Source: Oscillospiraceae bacterium (GTDB lineage: Bacteria > Bacillota > Clostridia > Oscillospirales > Oscillospiraceae). From it: a stretch of DNA of 37,113 nt. The DNA lies in the NCBI GenBank assembly GCA_017439805.1, contig JAFSIK010000002.1, positions 1-37,113 of the forward strand, in the 5' to 3' direction. The position numbers and the translations under genes were made by a program. Below the pieces are notes generated by a model, which saw only the letters and a list, made by a program, of their open reading frames with translations, did no database searches and had not been told where the DNA came from. Shown here one piece after another: positions 25,591-33,060 of the stretch (within the stretch, counting starts at the first letter, position 1; every line of letters begins with the position of its first letter).

Positions 25591-25623
25591 AAATCCCCGC
25601 GACATTGTCGCGGGGATTTCTTT
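25591..25623. terminator. Bidirectional terminator at the end of the catabolic island
   Basis: AAATCCCCGCGAC (25591-25603) pairs with GTCGCGGGGATTT (25607-25619), 13 bp with an ATT loop and flanking A and T runs. It ends the Mo-enzyme genes and, in reverse, the racemase remnant. The stem core equals the aro terminator at 8664-8684. Confidence 0.9.
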
Positions 25624-26299
25624 ATATTCCTATGTATTCTATGTTCATTGTCCGGCAGGCTGTGGCGAAAAGGGCGGCGGTGTAGTTAAGGGTAAAGCCG
25701 AGCACGTCACCTGGTTTTAAGTCGCCGGCGTAATTTTCCACATCCACAATCATATGGTCGCTGGAGCCGCCCAGCACCTCAATACCGGTGTCCATGGGAT
25801 GAATACGCTGGAAACCGCCCAGCTCAACACGGCCCACGCCCAGCAGGGCGGGTTTCCTGTCCCCCCGGTTTTCAAAGACGGGGCGGTCGCCGTTGGCGTC
25901 AATGATGATTTCGCCAACCGGATGGCTGGGTTTGGTTTTGACCTCCAGAACCTCAGCATAAAGAGTAAAGGCGTCGGAATGGAGAAAATCAAGACCGGGA
26001 ATGTTCATTTCATATTTTAAATCATAGCACAAAATCGCACCCTCGCCGATGCGCAGATGATTTATTCCCTTGGGTATGGTGCCGTTGTGCACCAGCGCGA
26101 AAGAGCCGGTGGAGCCGCCGGAGATCATCTCAAGTTTGCGGCCTATACGGCGTTCAATCTCCGCACCGATGGCGGCGAGCTCGCCCAGATTTTCCGGGGT
26201 GGTGGCGATGCTTTTAAATTTTCCAAAGTCTGCAACGAGTTTGGGGAACTGTCTTACTATGGAGATACCTCTGAATTTTCTTTTGTTTATGGGGAAATA
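25622..26299 (-). pseudogene. 5'-deleted ornithine/alanine racemase-like gene
   Basis: The minus strand encodes the C-terminal half of a PLP-dependent racemase of the ornithine-racemase type. Recognisable stretches are TTPENLGELAAIGAEIERRIG, EMISGGSTGSF and IPKGINHLRIGEGAILCYD. The open frame runs back from the stop (25622-25624) to an in-frame TAG at 26300-26302, but no ATG, GTG or TTG with a ribosome binding site occurs before residue MISGG at 26128. Full-length relatives have about 350 residues; roughly the first 150, including the PLP-binding lysine, are missing. A deletion has joined the remnant to the upstream region of the next, plus-strand gene. Confidence 0.75.
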
Positions 26300-26333
26300 C
26301 TATTTGAAATTAAACCCCGAAAGGAGAAATTTC

Positions 26334-26768
26334 ATGAAAAGCAATGATACCGTACGCCTGCTGCGCGAGTGCGAATCCGGCGTTAAAATGGGCATTGAAT
26401 CCATCAATGAAGGTATTCTGAAGGCTCGCGGAAACGACCTGAAGCTGGTTCTTGAAAGCAGTCTGAGCCACCATAAAAACTTCATTTCCGAGATAAACGG
26501 CCAGCTCTGTCAGCATGAGGAACCCGGTAAGGAGCCTCCCGTACTGCCCCGGGCGGCCTCATGGCTGAAAACCGAGGCTATGACCGCCATGAAACCCACC
26601 GATTCCACTGTGGCGGAGCTGATGAGCGACGGCTGTACCATGGGCGTGAAATCGCTGACCAAGTACCTCAATCAGTACAAGGCCGCCGATACCGCATCCC
26701 GTGAGCTGACCCGAAAAATAATTGCCGAGGAAGAAAGCCTGGGCAAAAATCTTCGACCCTTCCTGTAA
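26334..26768 (+). CDS. Four-helix-bundle protein (DUF2383/PA2169-like)
   Basis: This 144-residue soluble protein is almost wholly helical, with four predicted amphipathic helices: about residues 3-28, 31-58, 72-105 and 108-140. Spacing and composition resemble the ferritin-like DUF2383/PA2169 bundle, though conserved Glu/His metal ligands are sparse, so metal binding is uncertain. AAAGGAG (26320-26326) sets the start at ATG 26334. A longer frame runs upstream through the racemase remnant but is not coding. It ends at a good terminator. Function unknown; the family is often stress- or sporulation-linked. Confidence 0.65.
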   Translation: MKSNDTVRLLRECESGVKMGIESINEGILKARGNDLKLVLESSLSHHKNFISEINGQLCQHEEPGKEPPVLPRAASWLKTEAMTAMKPTDSTVAELMSDGCTMGVKSLTKYLNQYKAADTASRELTRKIIAEEESLGKNLRPFL

Positions 26769-26774
26769 AAGCAG

Positions 26775-26805
26775 ACAGACCGGAAACGGTCTGTTTTCTT
26801 TTTCT
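26775..26805 (+). terminator. Terminator after the four-helix-bundle gene
   Basis: CAGACCG (26776-26782) and CGGTCTG (26787-26793) pair around a GAAA tetraloop, followed by a T-rich tail TTTTCTTTTTCT. Confidence 0.85.
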
Positions 26806-26845
26806 AATAATTTTACATTATTTGGTTTTCCACGCAATATTAAAT

Positions 26846-26874
26846 TTGACTTAAATGGCTACTTACTGTAAAAT
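26846..26874 (+). promoter_or_regulatory. Sigma-A promoter of the glycerophosphodiesterase gene
   Basis: TTGACT (26846-26851), a 17-base spacer and TAAAAT (26869-26874) each match consensus at five of six positions. The start would be near 26881, just before the ribosome binding site, giving a very short untranslated leader. Confidence 0.7.
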
Positions 26875-26897
26875 GCTTAGAAGAAGGAGTGGCACAT

Positions 26898-27725
26898 ATG
26901 AAAATACTTATACTTTTTATAATTGCAATCGTTATTATTGCAATATTTGCATATTTTTCTATGATAATGCCCGGACGCAGCTCAAAAGAAAAGAAGTCTG
27001 ATTTTTCCGGTTTGTATTTTGCCCATCGCGGCCTGCATAACGCAGAAAAGGGAATTCCCGAAAACACCATGGCGGCTTTCCGCGCAGCGGTGGAGAAGGG
27101 TTATGCCATAGAGCTGGATGTCCGGCTCACCGCCGATGATATGCTGGTGGTTTTTCACGATGACGACCTTATGCGTCTGACGGGCAAAAAGGGTACCGTC
27201 GAGAGCAAAAAATACAAAGAGCTGAAAGAGTACACCGTTGGCGGCACCCAGGAGCATATCCCACTTTTGGTTGAGGTACTGGACATGGTGGGCGGCAGAG
27301 TGCCCGTTATGGTCGACCTTATGAACGGCAACCGCAACCAGGACCTGTGCGTGCGCAGCTCCGGTATGCTGAAAGCATACCCCGGCAAGGTCTGCGTGGG
27401 CAGCTTCCACCCCGGAATCATCTCCTGGTACAAGCGCAACGCCCCGGAAATTTTCCGCGGCCTTATAGTCTGCCAGCAGAAGAAATACAATGCAAACATC
27501 CCCAAAAGGGTATCCTATATGAAGAGCCATATGCTCACAAACAAGGTCAGCAGACCTCAGTTTATTGCCTACCGCAACGGCAGCCTGCCTTTGGCGGCGA
27601 GATTTTGCTATGCAGCGGGTGCGCTGAGAATCGGCTGGACCTGCCGCAAACCGGGCAGCGAAGGAAAAAATTCCTCTGTGCTGTTTGAGGGTTATGAACC
27701 TCCCGTTAAACTTTCCGGAAAATAA
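26898..27725 (+). CDS. Membrane-anchored glycerophosphodiester phosphodiesterase
   Basis: This 275-residue protein hydrolyses glycerophosphodiesters to glycerol-3-phosphate and an alcohol. Residues 3-24 are an uncleaved hydrophobic anchor. The GDPD barrel follows with catalytic His43-Arg44 (AHRGLHN), the PENTMAAF motif, metal ligands Glu72 and Asp74 (IELDVRLTADD), and His87 (VFHDDD). The enzyme is probably displayed on the outer face of the membrane. ATG 26898 is preceded by AAGGAG. It stands alone between its own promoter and a bidirectional terminator. Confidence 0.9.
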   Translation: MKILILFIIAIVIIAIFAYFSMIMPGRSSKEKKSDFSGLYFAHRGLHNAEKGIPENTMAAFRAAVEKGYAIELDVRLTADDMLVVFHDDDLMRLTGKKGTVESKKYKELKEYTVGGTQEHIPLLVEVLDMVGGRVPVMVDLMNGNRNQDLCVRSSGMLKAYPGKVCVGSFHPGIISWYKRNAPEIFRGLIVCQQKKYNANIPKRVSYMKSHMLTNKVSRPQFIAYRNGSLPLAARFCYAAGALRIGWTCRKPGSEGKNSSVLFEGYEPPVKLSGK

Positions 27726-27758
27726 AAAACGCCCCGCGCTTGCAGCGCGGGACGTTTT
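27726..27758. terminator. Bidirectional terminator between convergent genes
   Basis: AAAACG(C)CCCGCGC (27726-27739) pairs with GCGCGGG(A)CGTTTT (27745-27758) with one internal mismatch and a TTGCA loop. A and T runs on both sides serve the genes on either strand. Confidence 0.85.
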
Positions 27759-27764
27759 GCGTGA

Positions 27765-28166
27765 TTATTCCACGGCAATGGCCTCCTGAAGAAGCCTTAC
27801 ACATTCAGCCACCTTGTCGGCGCAGGTTTTACGGTTTTCCAAAAGCAGCTCCCGACAGATCAGAGAACCGTTTTCCGCCTCAAATTTATCAAGCATAGCC
27901 TTGGTTTTGGCATAGACTTTCCTGCGGCCTGCCATGTCGTCTTTGGAGTTTGTATATCCCCACAGATGACCCGCTGCCAGCACCATTGCGCTTACAGCGC
28001 CGCAGGTGTTTCTGGTGCCGCCCATACCGCCGCCGAATGCGGAAACAAGTCTTGCCGCATCGTCAAATTCCATATCCATATCGCCGCAGACAGCCAGAAA
28101 TACCGCCTGAGCGCAGTTGTAACCGGAAGCGAAAAGTTCCCGTGCTTTGATTTCCGTTTCACTCAA
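27765..28166 (-). CDS. C_GCAxxG_C_C family redox protein
   Basis: This protein of about 133 residues matches the putative redox-active C_GCAxxG_C_C family: GYNCAQAVFLAVC at residues 15-27, FGGGMGGTRNTCGAVSAMVLAAG at the centre (split here as FGGGMGG and TCGAVSAM), and ICRELL...TCADKVAECVRLL near the end. I favour the TTG at 28166 because GAGGTG lies six bases upstream; the frame is open to 28196 but has no ribosome binding site there. Family members occur near iron-sulfur or thiol-handling genes in anaerobes; the activity is unknown. It is divergent from the lipoprotein gene. Confidence 0.8.
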   Translation of the reverse strand: MSETEIKARELFASGYNCAQAVFLAVCGDMDMEFDDAARLVSAFGGGMGGTRNTCGAVSAMVLAAGHLWGYTNSKDDMAGRRKVYAKTKAMLDKFEAENGSLICRELLLENRKTCADKVAECVRLLQEAIAVE

Positions 28167-28208
28167 AGTAATCACCTCTAAAACGGAGTATGCCACGGCT
28201 TTAAAAAC

Positions 28209-28237
28209 TTGTCAAAAATTTTTTTGAAAAGTATGAA
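28209..28237 (+). promoter_or_regulatory. Promoter of the lipoprotein gene
   Basis: TTGTCA (28209-28214), 17 bases, and TATGAA (28232-28237) form a plausible sigma-A promoter in the AT-rich gap between two divergent genes. Confidence 0.5.
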
Positions 28238-28297
28238 ACATTTTTTGAAATATTCAGTCTAAGACATGGAAAACAACAAAAAGGAGTAATAGATTTA

Positions 28298-29032
28298 ATG
28301 AAAAAAGCAGTAATTTTTCTTCTTGTGGCTGTAATGGTCTTTGCCATGACCGCCTGCGGCGCTCCTGCGGAGCCCGGCGAACCCACCCCCGCTCCCGTTC
28401 CTCCCGCAGTGGATACCCCCGATGTGGAGCCCGACGTTGAAGGCCCCGCCGCTCCTCCCGAAGAAACTCCCGACGAGATGCCCGGCGTGACTCCCGAGGT
28501 AGACGGCCCTGCCGCTCCTCCCGAGGAGACTCCCGACATGGCTCCCGAGGTGGACGTTCCCGCTATTGAGCCCGAAGAGCCTCCCGTTGCAGACCAGCCC
28601 GTTGCCCCTCCCGCAGCCGGCGGCACCGTGGGCGAGACCCTGCGAGGTGAGTTTGTAAACATTATGACCTCCGGCTCCGCTGCCGGTGCAGAGGCTGTTG
28701 CCAATGCTGTCCTTGGCTGCGAACTGCTGGCAAATTCCGAGATTGCTCTTATGGCAATGCCCATTGAGGGCGGCTTCCTGAGCGGTTTTGACAATGTTGA
28801 GATCACAGGTTTCTCCGAGGGTGCCATGTTTGCCCCCATGATCGGTTCCATTCCTTTTGTTGGCTACGTATTCGTACTTGATGACGGCGCCGACGTTGCT
28901 TCCTTTGCCCAGACCCTTGAAGACAACGCCAACCTGCGCTGGAACATCTGTGTCACCGCCGACGAGATGGTTGTTGAAACCTACGGCAACACCGTATTCT
29001 TCCTTATGTGCCCCGCCTCCCTGCAGGGCTGA
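28298..29032 (+). CDS. Lipoprotein with Pro/Glu-rich tether, unknown function
   Basis: This 244-residue protein has a lipoprotein signal with Cys20 (MTAC lipobox). Residues of about 21-108 form a Pro/Glu/Ala-rich tether that includes two copies of GPAAPPEETPD separated by 23 residues or so. A globular domain of about 135 residues follows, starting near TVGETLRGEF, with several Met-rich segments. I do not recognise the domain. GGAG precedes ATG 28298. The tether likely spans the cell wall. The strong C-ending codon bias hints at good expression. A terminator follows. Confidence 0.85.
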   Translation: MKKAVIFLLVAVMVFAMTACGAPAEPGEPTPAPVPPAVDTPDVEPDVEGPAAPPEETPDEMPGVTPEVDGPAAPPEETPDMAPEVDVPAIEPEEPPVADQPVAPPAAGGTVGETLRGEFVNIMTSGSAAGAEAVANAVLGCELLANSEIALMAMPIEGGFLSGFDNVEITGFSEGAMFAPMIGSIPFVGYVFVLDDGADVASFAQTLEDNANLRWNICVTADEMVVETYGNTVFFLMCPASLQG

Positions 29033-29049
29033 GCGTCCAATGAAAACAT

Positions 29050-29085
29050 CGGCGCGGCTTGCGTCCCAAGCCGCGCCGCATTTTG
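29050..29085 (+). terminator. Terminator after the lipoprotein gene
   Basis: CGGCGCGGCTT (29050-29060) pairs perfectly with AAGCCGCGCCG (29068-29078), loop of seven bases, then CATTTTG. The T-run is short. Confidence 0.7.
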
Positions 29086-29116
29086 CGCAATGTGCAGTAA
29101 AGTGTGGTGAATTTCT

Positions 29117-30514
29117 TTGCTTTTTTCCAGCGTGCCGTATCTGTTTTATTTCCTTGTAGCGGTAATTATCGTATATTTCATCGTTCCCGGAAAACTTAAA
29201 AACCTCTGGCTTCTTATTGCAAGCCTGTTTTTCTACGGCTGGGGAGAACCAAGGTTTCTTATCCTGATGGTGTCCTCCATCGTGGTTGGATATGTTATCG
29301 GTCTGCTTGTTGAGAAATTCCGCGGCAGGGGAGTATCCAAGCTGTTTCTTGCGCTGGCGGTGGTTGCCGCAGTTGCAACCCTGCTTTATTTCAAGTACGC
29401 GGATTTCTTCATCTCCAGCTTCAATGCAGTGACCGGCCTGTCCGTACCGCTGCTGCACATTGCGCTGCCCATCGGTGTAAGTTTCTACACCTTCCAGCTG
29501 CTGAGTTATGTTATCGACGTATACCGTGGAGAAAAGGCTCAGAAAAACCCCATCCGTCTTGCAACCTATATAGCAATGTTCCCCCAGCTGGTAGCCGGCC
29601 CTATCGTCCGATATTCAGACATCGCCCGTCAGCTTGAAAGCCGCACTCACAGCTTTGAAAAGACTGCCCTCGGCGTTCGCCGGTTTATCATAGGTCTTTC
29701 CAAAAAGGTGCTTATTGCCAATGCTCTTGGTGAACTTTGCGACGTTTTCCAGGCATCCGGCGAGCAGTCCGTCATCTTTTTCTGGATATATGCCGTGGCA
29801 TTTACCCTGCATATTTACTTTGACTTTTCCGGTTACAGCGATATGGCTATCGGTCTTGGTAAGATCTTTGGTTTTGACTTCCTGGAAAACTTCAATTTCC
29901 CCTACATTTCCGGCTCGATTACCGAATTCTGGCGCCGCTGGCATATGTCTCTCGGCTCCTGGTTCCGCGACTATGTTTACATTCCTCTGGGCGGCAGCCG
30001 TGTTAAAAAATGGCGCGGCCTGCTCAATATCCTTATAGTGTGGCTTCTCACCGGTTTCTGGCACGGAGCGGCGTGGAATTTCGTACTGTGGGGACTTTTC
30101 TTTGCGGTGCTTCTGACCGTGGAAAAGCTGGGACTTTTAAAGCTTCTTGAAAAGACCCGGGTGATAAAACATATCTACGTCATGTTCTTCGTGATTGTTG
30201 GTTTCGTACTCTTTAACGCGGCAAGTCCCGCCGAATGGGTCAGTTGCCTTGGCGGAATGTTCGGCGCCGGCGGTCTGCCCGGCGTATCCTCCGAAGCAAT
30301 TTACTATCTGCGCAGCTACGGTCTTGTGTTTATCATCGGCATCATCGGCTCCACCCCCCTTGTAAAAAGGGCTGTGTTTGCAATAAAGGCCGGTGAAAAG
30401 GGCGCAAAGGCAATAAACGTACTGGAGCCCATTGTTCTGGCGGTGCTGGCCCTGCTGTGCGCGGCATACCTTGTGGACGGTTCTTTCAATCCGTTCCTGT
30501 ATTTCCGTTTTTAA
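29117..30514 (+). CDS. MBOAT-family O-acyltransferase (AlgI/DltB-like)
   Basis: This 465-residue membrane protein has ten or more membrane spans. AlgI-type signatures are the opening MLFSSVPYLFYFL, FPQLVAGPIVRYSDI near 155-169, YFDFSGYSDMAIGLG near 234-248, and the active-site stretch FWRRWHMSLGSWFRDYVYIP with His276 and the GFWHGAAWNF motif with His316. It would move an acyl (usually acetyl) group across the membrane for O-acetylation of an extracellular glycan. The start is TTG 29117: it alone gives the standard AlgI N-terminus, with GGTGA upstream. The DHHW-protein gene follows after 12 bases, the usual partner. Confidence 0.92.
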   Translation: MLFSSVPYLFYFLVAVIIVYFIVPGKLKNLWLLIASLFFYGWGEPRFLILMVSSIVVGYVIGLLVEKFRGRGVSKLFLALAVVAAVATLLYFKYADFFISSFNAVTGLSVPLLHIALPIGVSFYTFQLLSYVIDVYRGEKAQKNPIRLATYIAMFPQLVAGPIVRYSDIARQLESRTHSFEKTALGVRRFIIGLSKKVLIANALGELCDVFQASGEQSVIFFWIYAVAFTLHIYFDFSGYSDMAIGLGKIFGFDFLENFNFPYISGSITEFWRRWHMSLGSWFRDYVYIPLGGSRVKKWRGLLNILIVWLLTGFWHGAAWNFVLWGLFFAVLLTVEKLGLLKLLEKTRVIKHIYVMFFVIVGFVLFNAASPAEWVSCLGGMFGAGGLPGVSSEAIYYLRSYGLVFIIGIIGSTPLVKRAVFAIKAGEKGAKAINVLEPIVLAVLALLCAAYLVDGSFNPFLYFRF

Positions 30515-30526
30515 GGAGGTGGTCAC

Positions 30527-31630
30527 ATGAATGAAAAGCGTAAAAATGTGGTTGTGACCGTCCTTCTTGCGGCAATATTCCTTGTACTTTCCCTTGCCGC
30601 CTGGTTTAAACCCGTTACCGAATACTCCGACAGCGAGCGCCGCGTTCTGGCAAAATTTCCGGAGCTTACCCTCCAGACCGTCCTCTCCGGAGAATTTATG
30701 ACGGAATTTGAGGATTACTCTCTGGACCAGTTCCCCCTGCGCGACAGCTTCAGAAGCCTTAAATCCGCCGCTGAGTTCTATCTTTTCCACAAGGCGGACA
30801 ATAACGGCCTTTATATCTCCGACGGCTATATCTCAAAAATTGAATATCCCCGCAGCGATGCCATGATGGACAATGCCGCGGCAAAATTCAAGTTTATCTA
30901 TGACACCTATCTTCAGAGCGCCAACGGAGTTTATTTTTCCGTGATTCCCGACAAGAACGCCTTTATGGCGGAAAACAGCGGCCACCTGTCCCTTGACTAC
31001 AGCAGCTATATTTCGGATATGGTCGGAAAGGTCGGCTTTGCCGAGTATATCGACATTACAGACCTTCTCTCCCTTGAGGACTTCTACCGCACCGACACTC
31101 ATTGGCGGCAGGAGAGCATCGTGGACGTGGCTGACAGGCTGACAAGTGCCATGGGTGGTGAAATTTCCGGAAGCTACACGGAAAACACCCTGCAAAATCC
31201 TTTCTACGGCGTATACTGCGGTCAGATTGCCCTGCCTGTAAAACCCGATACCATCAAGTATCTGACAAATGACGTGATAAACGCATGCACTCTTACCGGC
31301 TACAACACCGGCAAACCCATGTCTGTGCAGATGTACGACATGGACAAGGCGGCAGGGAAAGACCCCTACGAGATGTTCACCTCCGGCTCCGACCCCATCA
31401 TCGTTATTGAAAATCCGGGCGCCGAAACTGACAGGGAGCTTGTTATATTCCGCGACAGCTTCGGCAGCAGCATCGCTCCCCTTATGGTGGAAAGCTATGC
31501 CAAGGTCACTCTGGTGGACATCCGCTACATCCAGAGCGCTATGCTGGGATATTTTGTAAACTTTGAAAACTGTGACGCGCTGTTTCTTTACAGCACCATG
31601 CTCCTTAACAGCAGCACCTCGCTGAAATAA
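30527..31630 (+). CDS. DHHW-family protein, extracellular partner of the MBOAT enzyme
   Basis: This 367-residue protein has an N-terminal membrane anchor (residues of about 8-27) and an extracellular domain of the DHHW/AlgJ-AlgX type. The motif FYRTDTHW with Asp190 and His192 and the later VIFRDSFGSS (serine near 310) form an SGNH-like catalytic set. In known pairs the MBOAT protein supplies the acetyl group outside and the AlgJ/DHHW partner places it on the polymer. An AAGGAGGTGG ribosome binding site precedes ATG 30527, 12 bases after the MBOAT stop. The acceptor glycan is not indicated locally. Confidence 0.88.
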   Translation: MNEKRKNVVVTVLLAAIFLVLSLAAWFKPVTEYSDSERRVLAKFPELTLQTVLSGEFMTEFEDYSLDQFPLRDSFRSLKSAAEFYLFHKADNNGLYISDGYISKIEYPRSDAMMDNAAAKFKFIYDTYLQSANGVYFSVIPDKNAFMAENSGHLSLDYSSYISDMVGKVGFAEYIDITDLLSLEDFYRTDTHWRQESIVDVADRLTSAMGGEISGSYTENTLQNPFYGVYCGQIALPVKPDTIKYLTNDVINACTLTGYNTGKPMSVQMYDMDKAAGKDPYEMFTSGSDPIIVIENPGAETDRELVIFRDSFGSSIAPLMVESYAKVTLVDIRYIQSAMLGYFVNFENCDALFLYSTMLLNSSTSLK

Positions 31631-31631
31631 C

Positions 31632-31660
31632 AAAGAAGGCCTCCGGGCCTTCTTTACTTT
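31632..31660 (+). terminator. Terminator after the MBOAT-DHHW pair
   Basis: AAAGAAGGCC (31632-31641) pairs perfectly with GGCCTTCTTT (31646-31655) around TCCG, followed by ACTTTTA. Confidence 0.8.
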
Positions 31661-31670
31661 TACCGGTATG

Positions 31671-31679
31671 TGATATAAA
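31671..31679 (+). promoter_or_regulatory. Extended -10 promoter of the nucleotidyltransferase operon
   Basis: TGATATAAA contains a TG dinucleotide one base before TATAAA (31674-31679), the extended -10 form; the -35 region is weak. Confidence 0.45.
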
Positions 31680-31723
31680 ATAAAAAGTTGTAAAAAGAAA
31701 TTCTTCTGAAAGGAAGCGACCAT

Positions 31724-32626
31724 ATGAACGCAGCACTTGTTATCCTTGCGGCAGGAATGGGCTCCCGCTACGGCGGAGAAAAGCAGACCGACGGCATTGG
31801 CCCCGGCGGCGAGATTCTGATGGAATATTCAATCCACGATGCAATTCGCGCCGGCTTTACCAAGGTGGTATTTATCATAAAACCCGAGATGCTTGAAAAC
31901 ATGAAGCGCCTTTGCGGCGACCGCATTGCAAAGCAGGTGCAGGTAGAGTACGTTTTTCAGGATTTTACCTCCATTCCGGATTTTTACCCCGTGCCGGCCG
32001 GGCGGGTAAAGCCTTTCGGTACCGTTCACGCGGTGCTCTGCGCGGCAAAGGCCGTACAGGAGCCTTTTGTCGTTATAAACGCCGACGATTACTACGGAGT
32101 GGATGCCTTTAAAACCATCTATGACCATCTGAAAACTCTTCCAGAAACCGGCCGGGCTGCAATGGTAGCCTACTGCCTCAAAAATACCGTCAGCAAAAAC
32201 GGCAGCGTTACGCGGGGCGTATGCGTAGGCGAAAAGGGCACTCTTCAGAGCGTCACGGAGACCTTCAACATTACTCTTATGCCCGACGGTTCCATTAGGG
32301 ATATGAGCGAAGGAGAGGGCGTCGCCCTTGACGAGAACAGCGCCGTTTCCATGAACTTCTGGGGCTTTACCCCCTGGTTTTTTGAAAAGCTGGATACATA
32401 CTTTACCGATTTTCTGAAGGCCCTTTCGCCTGAGGAACTTAAAAAGGAGTGCCTGCTGCCCGCGCTGGAGGATGAGCTTATCAAAAAGGGTGAGATGACA
32501 GTTGATATGCTGCGCTCCGACAGCCGCTGGTTCGGCATGACCTATCAGCCGGACCGTGCTGCCGTTCAGGCAGAGCTTGCCGCTCTCCACGCCGACGGGG
32601 TATATCCCCCCACTCTGCACAATTGA
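31724..32626 (+). CDS. Sugar-phosphate nucleotidyltransferase-like protein
   Basis: This 300-residue protein has the nucleotidyltransferase (GT-A-like) fold. Residues 5-20 carry LAAGMGSRYGGEKQ, the G-x-G-x-R nucleotide loop, and VVINADDYYG near 122 supplies the metal-binding Asp pair. The remainder is family-typical but lacks a C-terminal acyltransferase helix. It probably activates a sugar phosphate or small alcohol phosphate with an NTP; the substrate cannot be told. AAAGGAAG precedes ATG 31724. The stop overlaps the next start as TTGA, so it forms an operon with VanZ and AlaX. Confidence 0.8.
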   Translation: MNAALVILAAGMGSRYGGEKQTDGIGPGGEILMEYSIHDAIRAGFTKVVFIIKPEMLENMKRLCGDRIAKQVQVEYVFQDFTSIPDFYPVPAGRVKPFGTVHAVLCAAKAVQEPFVVINADDYYGVDAFKTIYDHLKTLPETGRAAMVAYCLKNTVSKNGSVTRGVCVGEKGTLQSVTETFNITLMPDGSIRDMSEGEGVALDENSAVSMNFWGFTPWFFEKLDTYFTDFLKALSPEELKKECLLPALEDELIKKGEMTVDMLRSDSRWFGMTYQPDRAAVQAELAALHADGVYPPTLHN

Positions 32627-33060
32627 GCCGGCGGAAAGGAACGGTACTGACCGTACTGATAATCCTTGCGCTTTTGTTTATCTGGGGCAATTCCGCTCTA
32701 AGCCGCGCCGCATCGGACACTCTCAGCGACGCGGTGGAAAACACCATGTCCGCCGTAGGTGAACTGCCCGGAGGCGGAGGTATAAAGACAACGCTTATAA
32801 TCCGTAAAAGCGCACATTTTATTGAATATCTTGTCCTTGGGGCACTGGTTATGCTGCGCCTTGGCAGGAATAAAAAAGGCGCCCTTTGGGCATTTTTGGC
32901 ATGCTGCGCGGCAGCCTGTCTGGACGAAACTGTTCAGATACTCAGCGGTCGGGCGTCAATGATAAAAGACTGCGTCCTTGATGCGGCGGGCGCCGCGGTG
33001 GGGATAGGTATAATTATTTTGATAACTGCCATACGAAATAAAAACAGGGTGATGAAATGA
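32623..33060 (+). CDS. VanZ-family membrane protein
   Basis: This 145-residue protein has four predicted membrane spans: about residues 8-24, 64-80, 86-104 and 116-136. The VanZ signature is seen in IIRKSAHFIEYLVLGAL and ACLDETVQILSGRASMIKDCVLDAAGAAVG. The start is TTG 32623, overlapping the previous stop, without a clear separate ribosome binding site, so translation is probably coupled. VanZ relatives can raise teicoplanin tolerance, but this chromosomal form has no resistance context. It overlaps AlaX as ATGA. Confidence 0.85.
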   Translation: MSRRKGTVLTVLIILALLFIWGNSALSRAASDTLSDAVENTMSAVGELPGGGGIKTTLIIRKSAHFIEYLVLGALVMLRLGRNKKGALWAFLACCAAACLDETVQILSGRASMIKDCVLDAAGAAVGIGIIILITAIRNKNRVMK

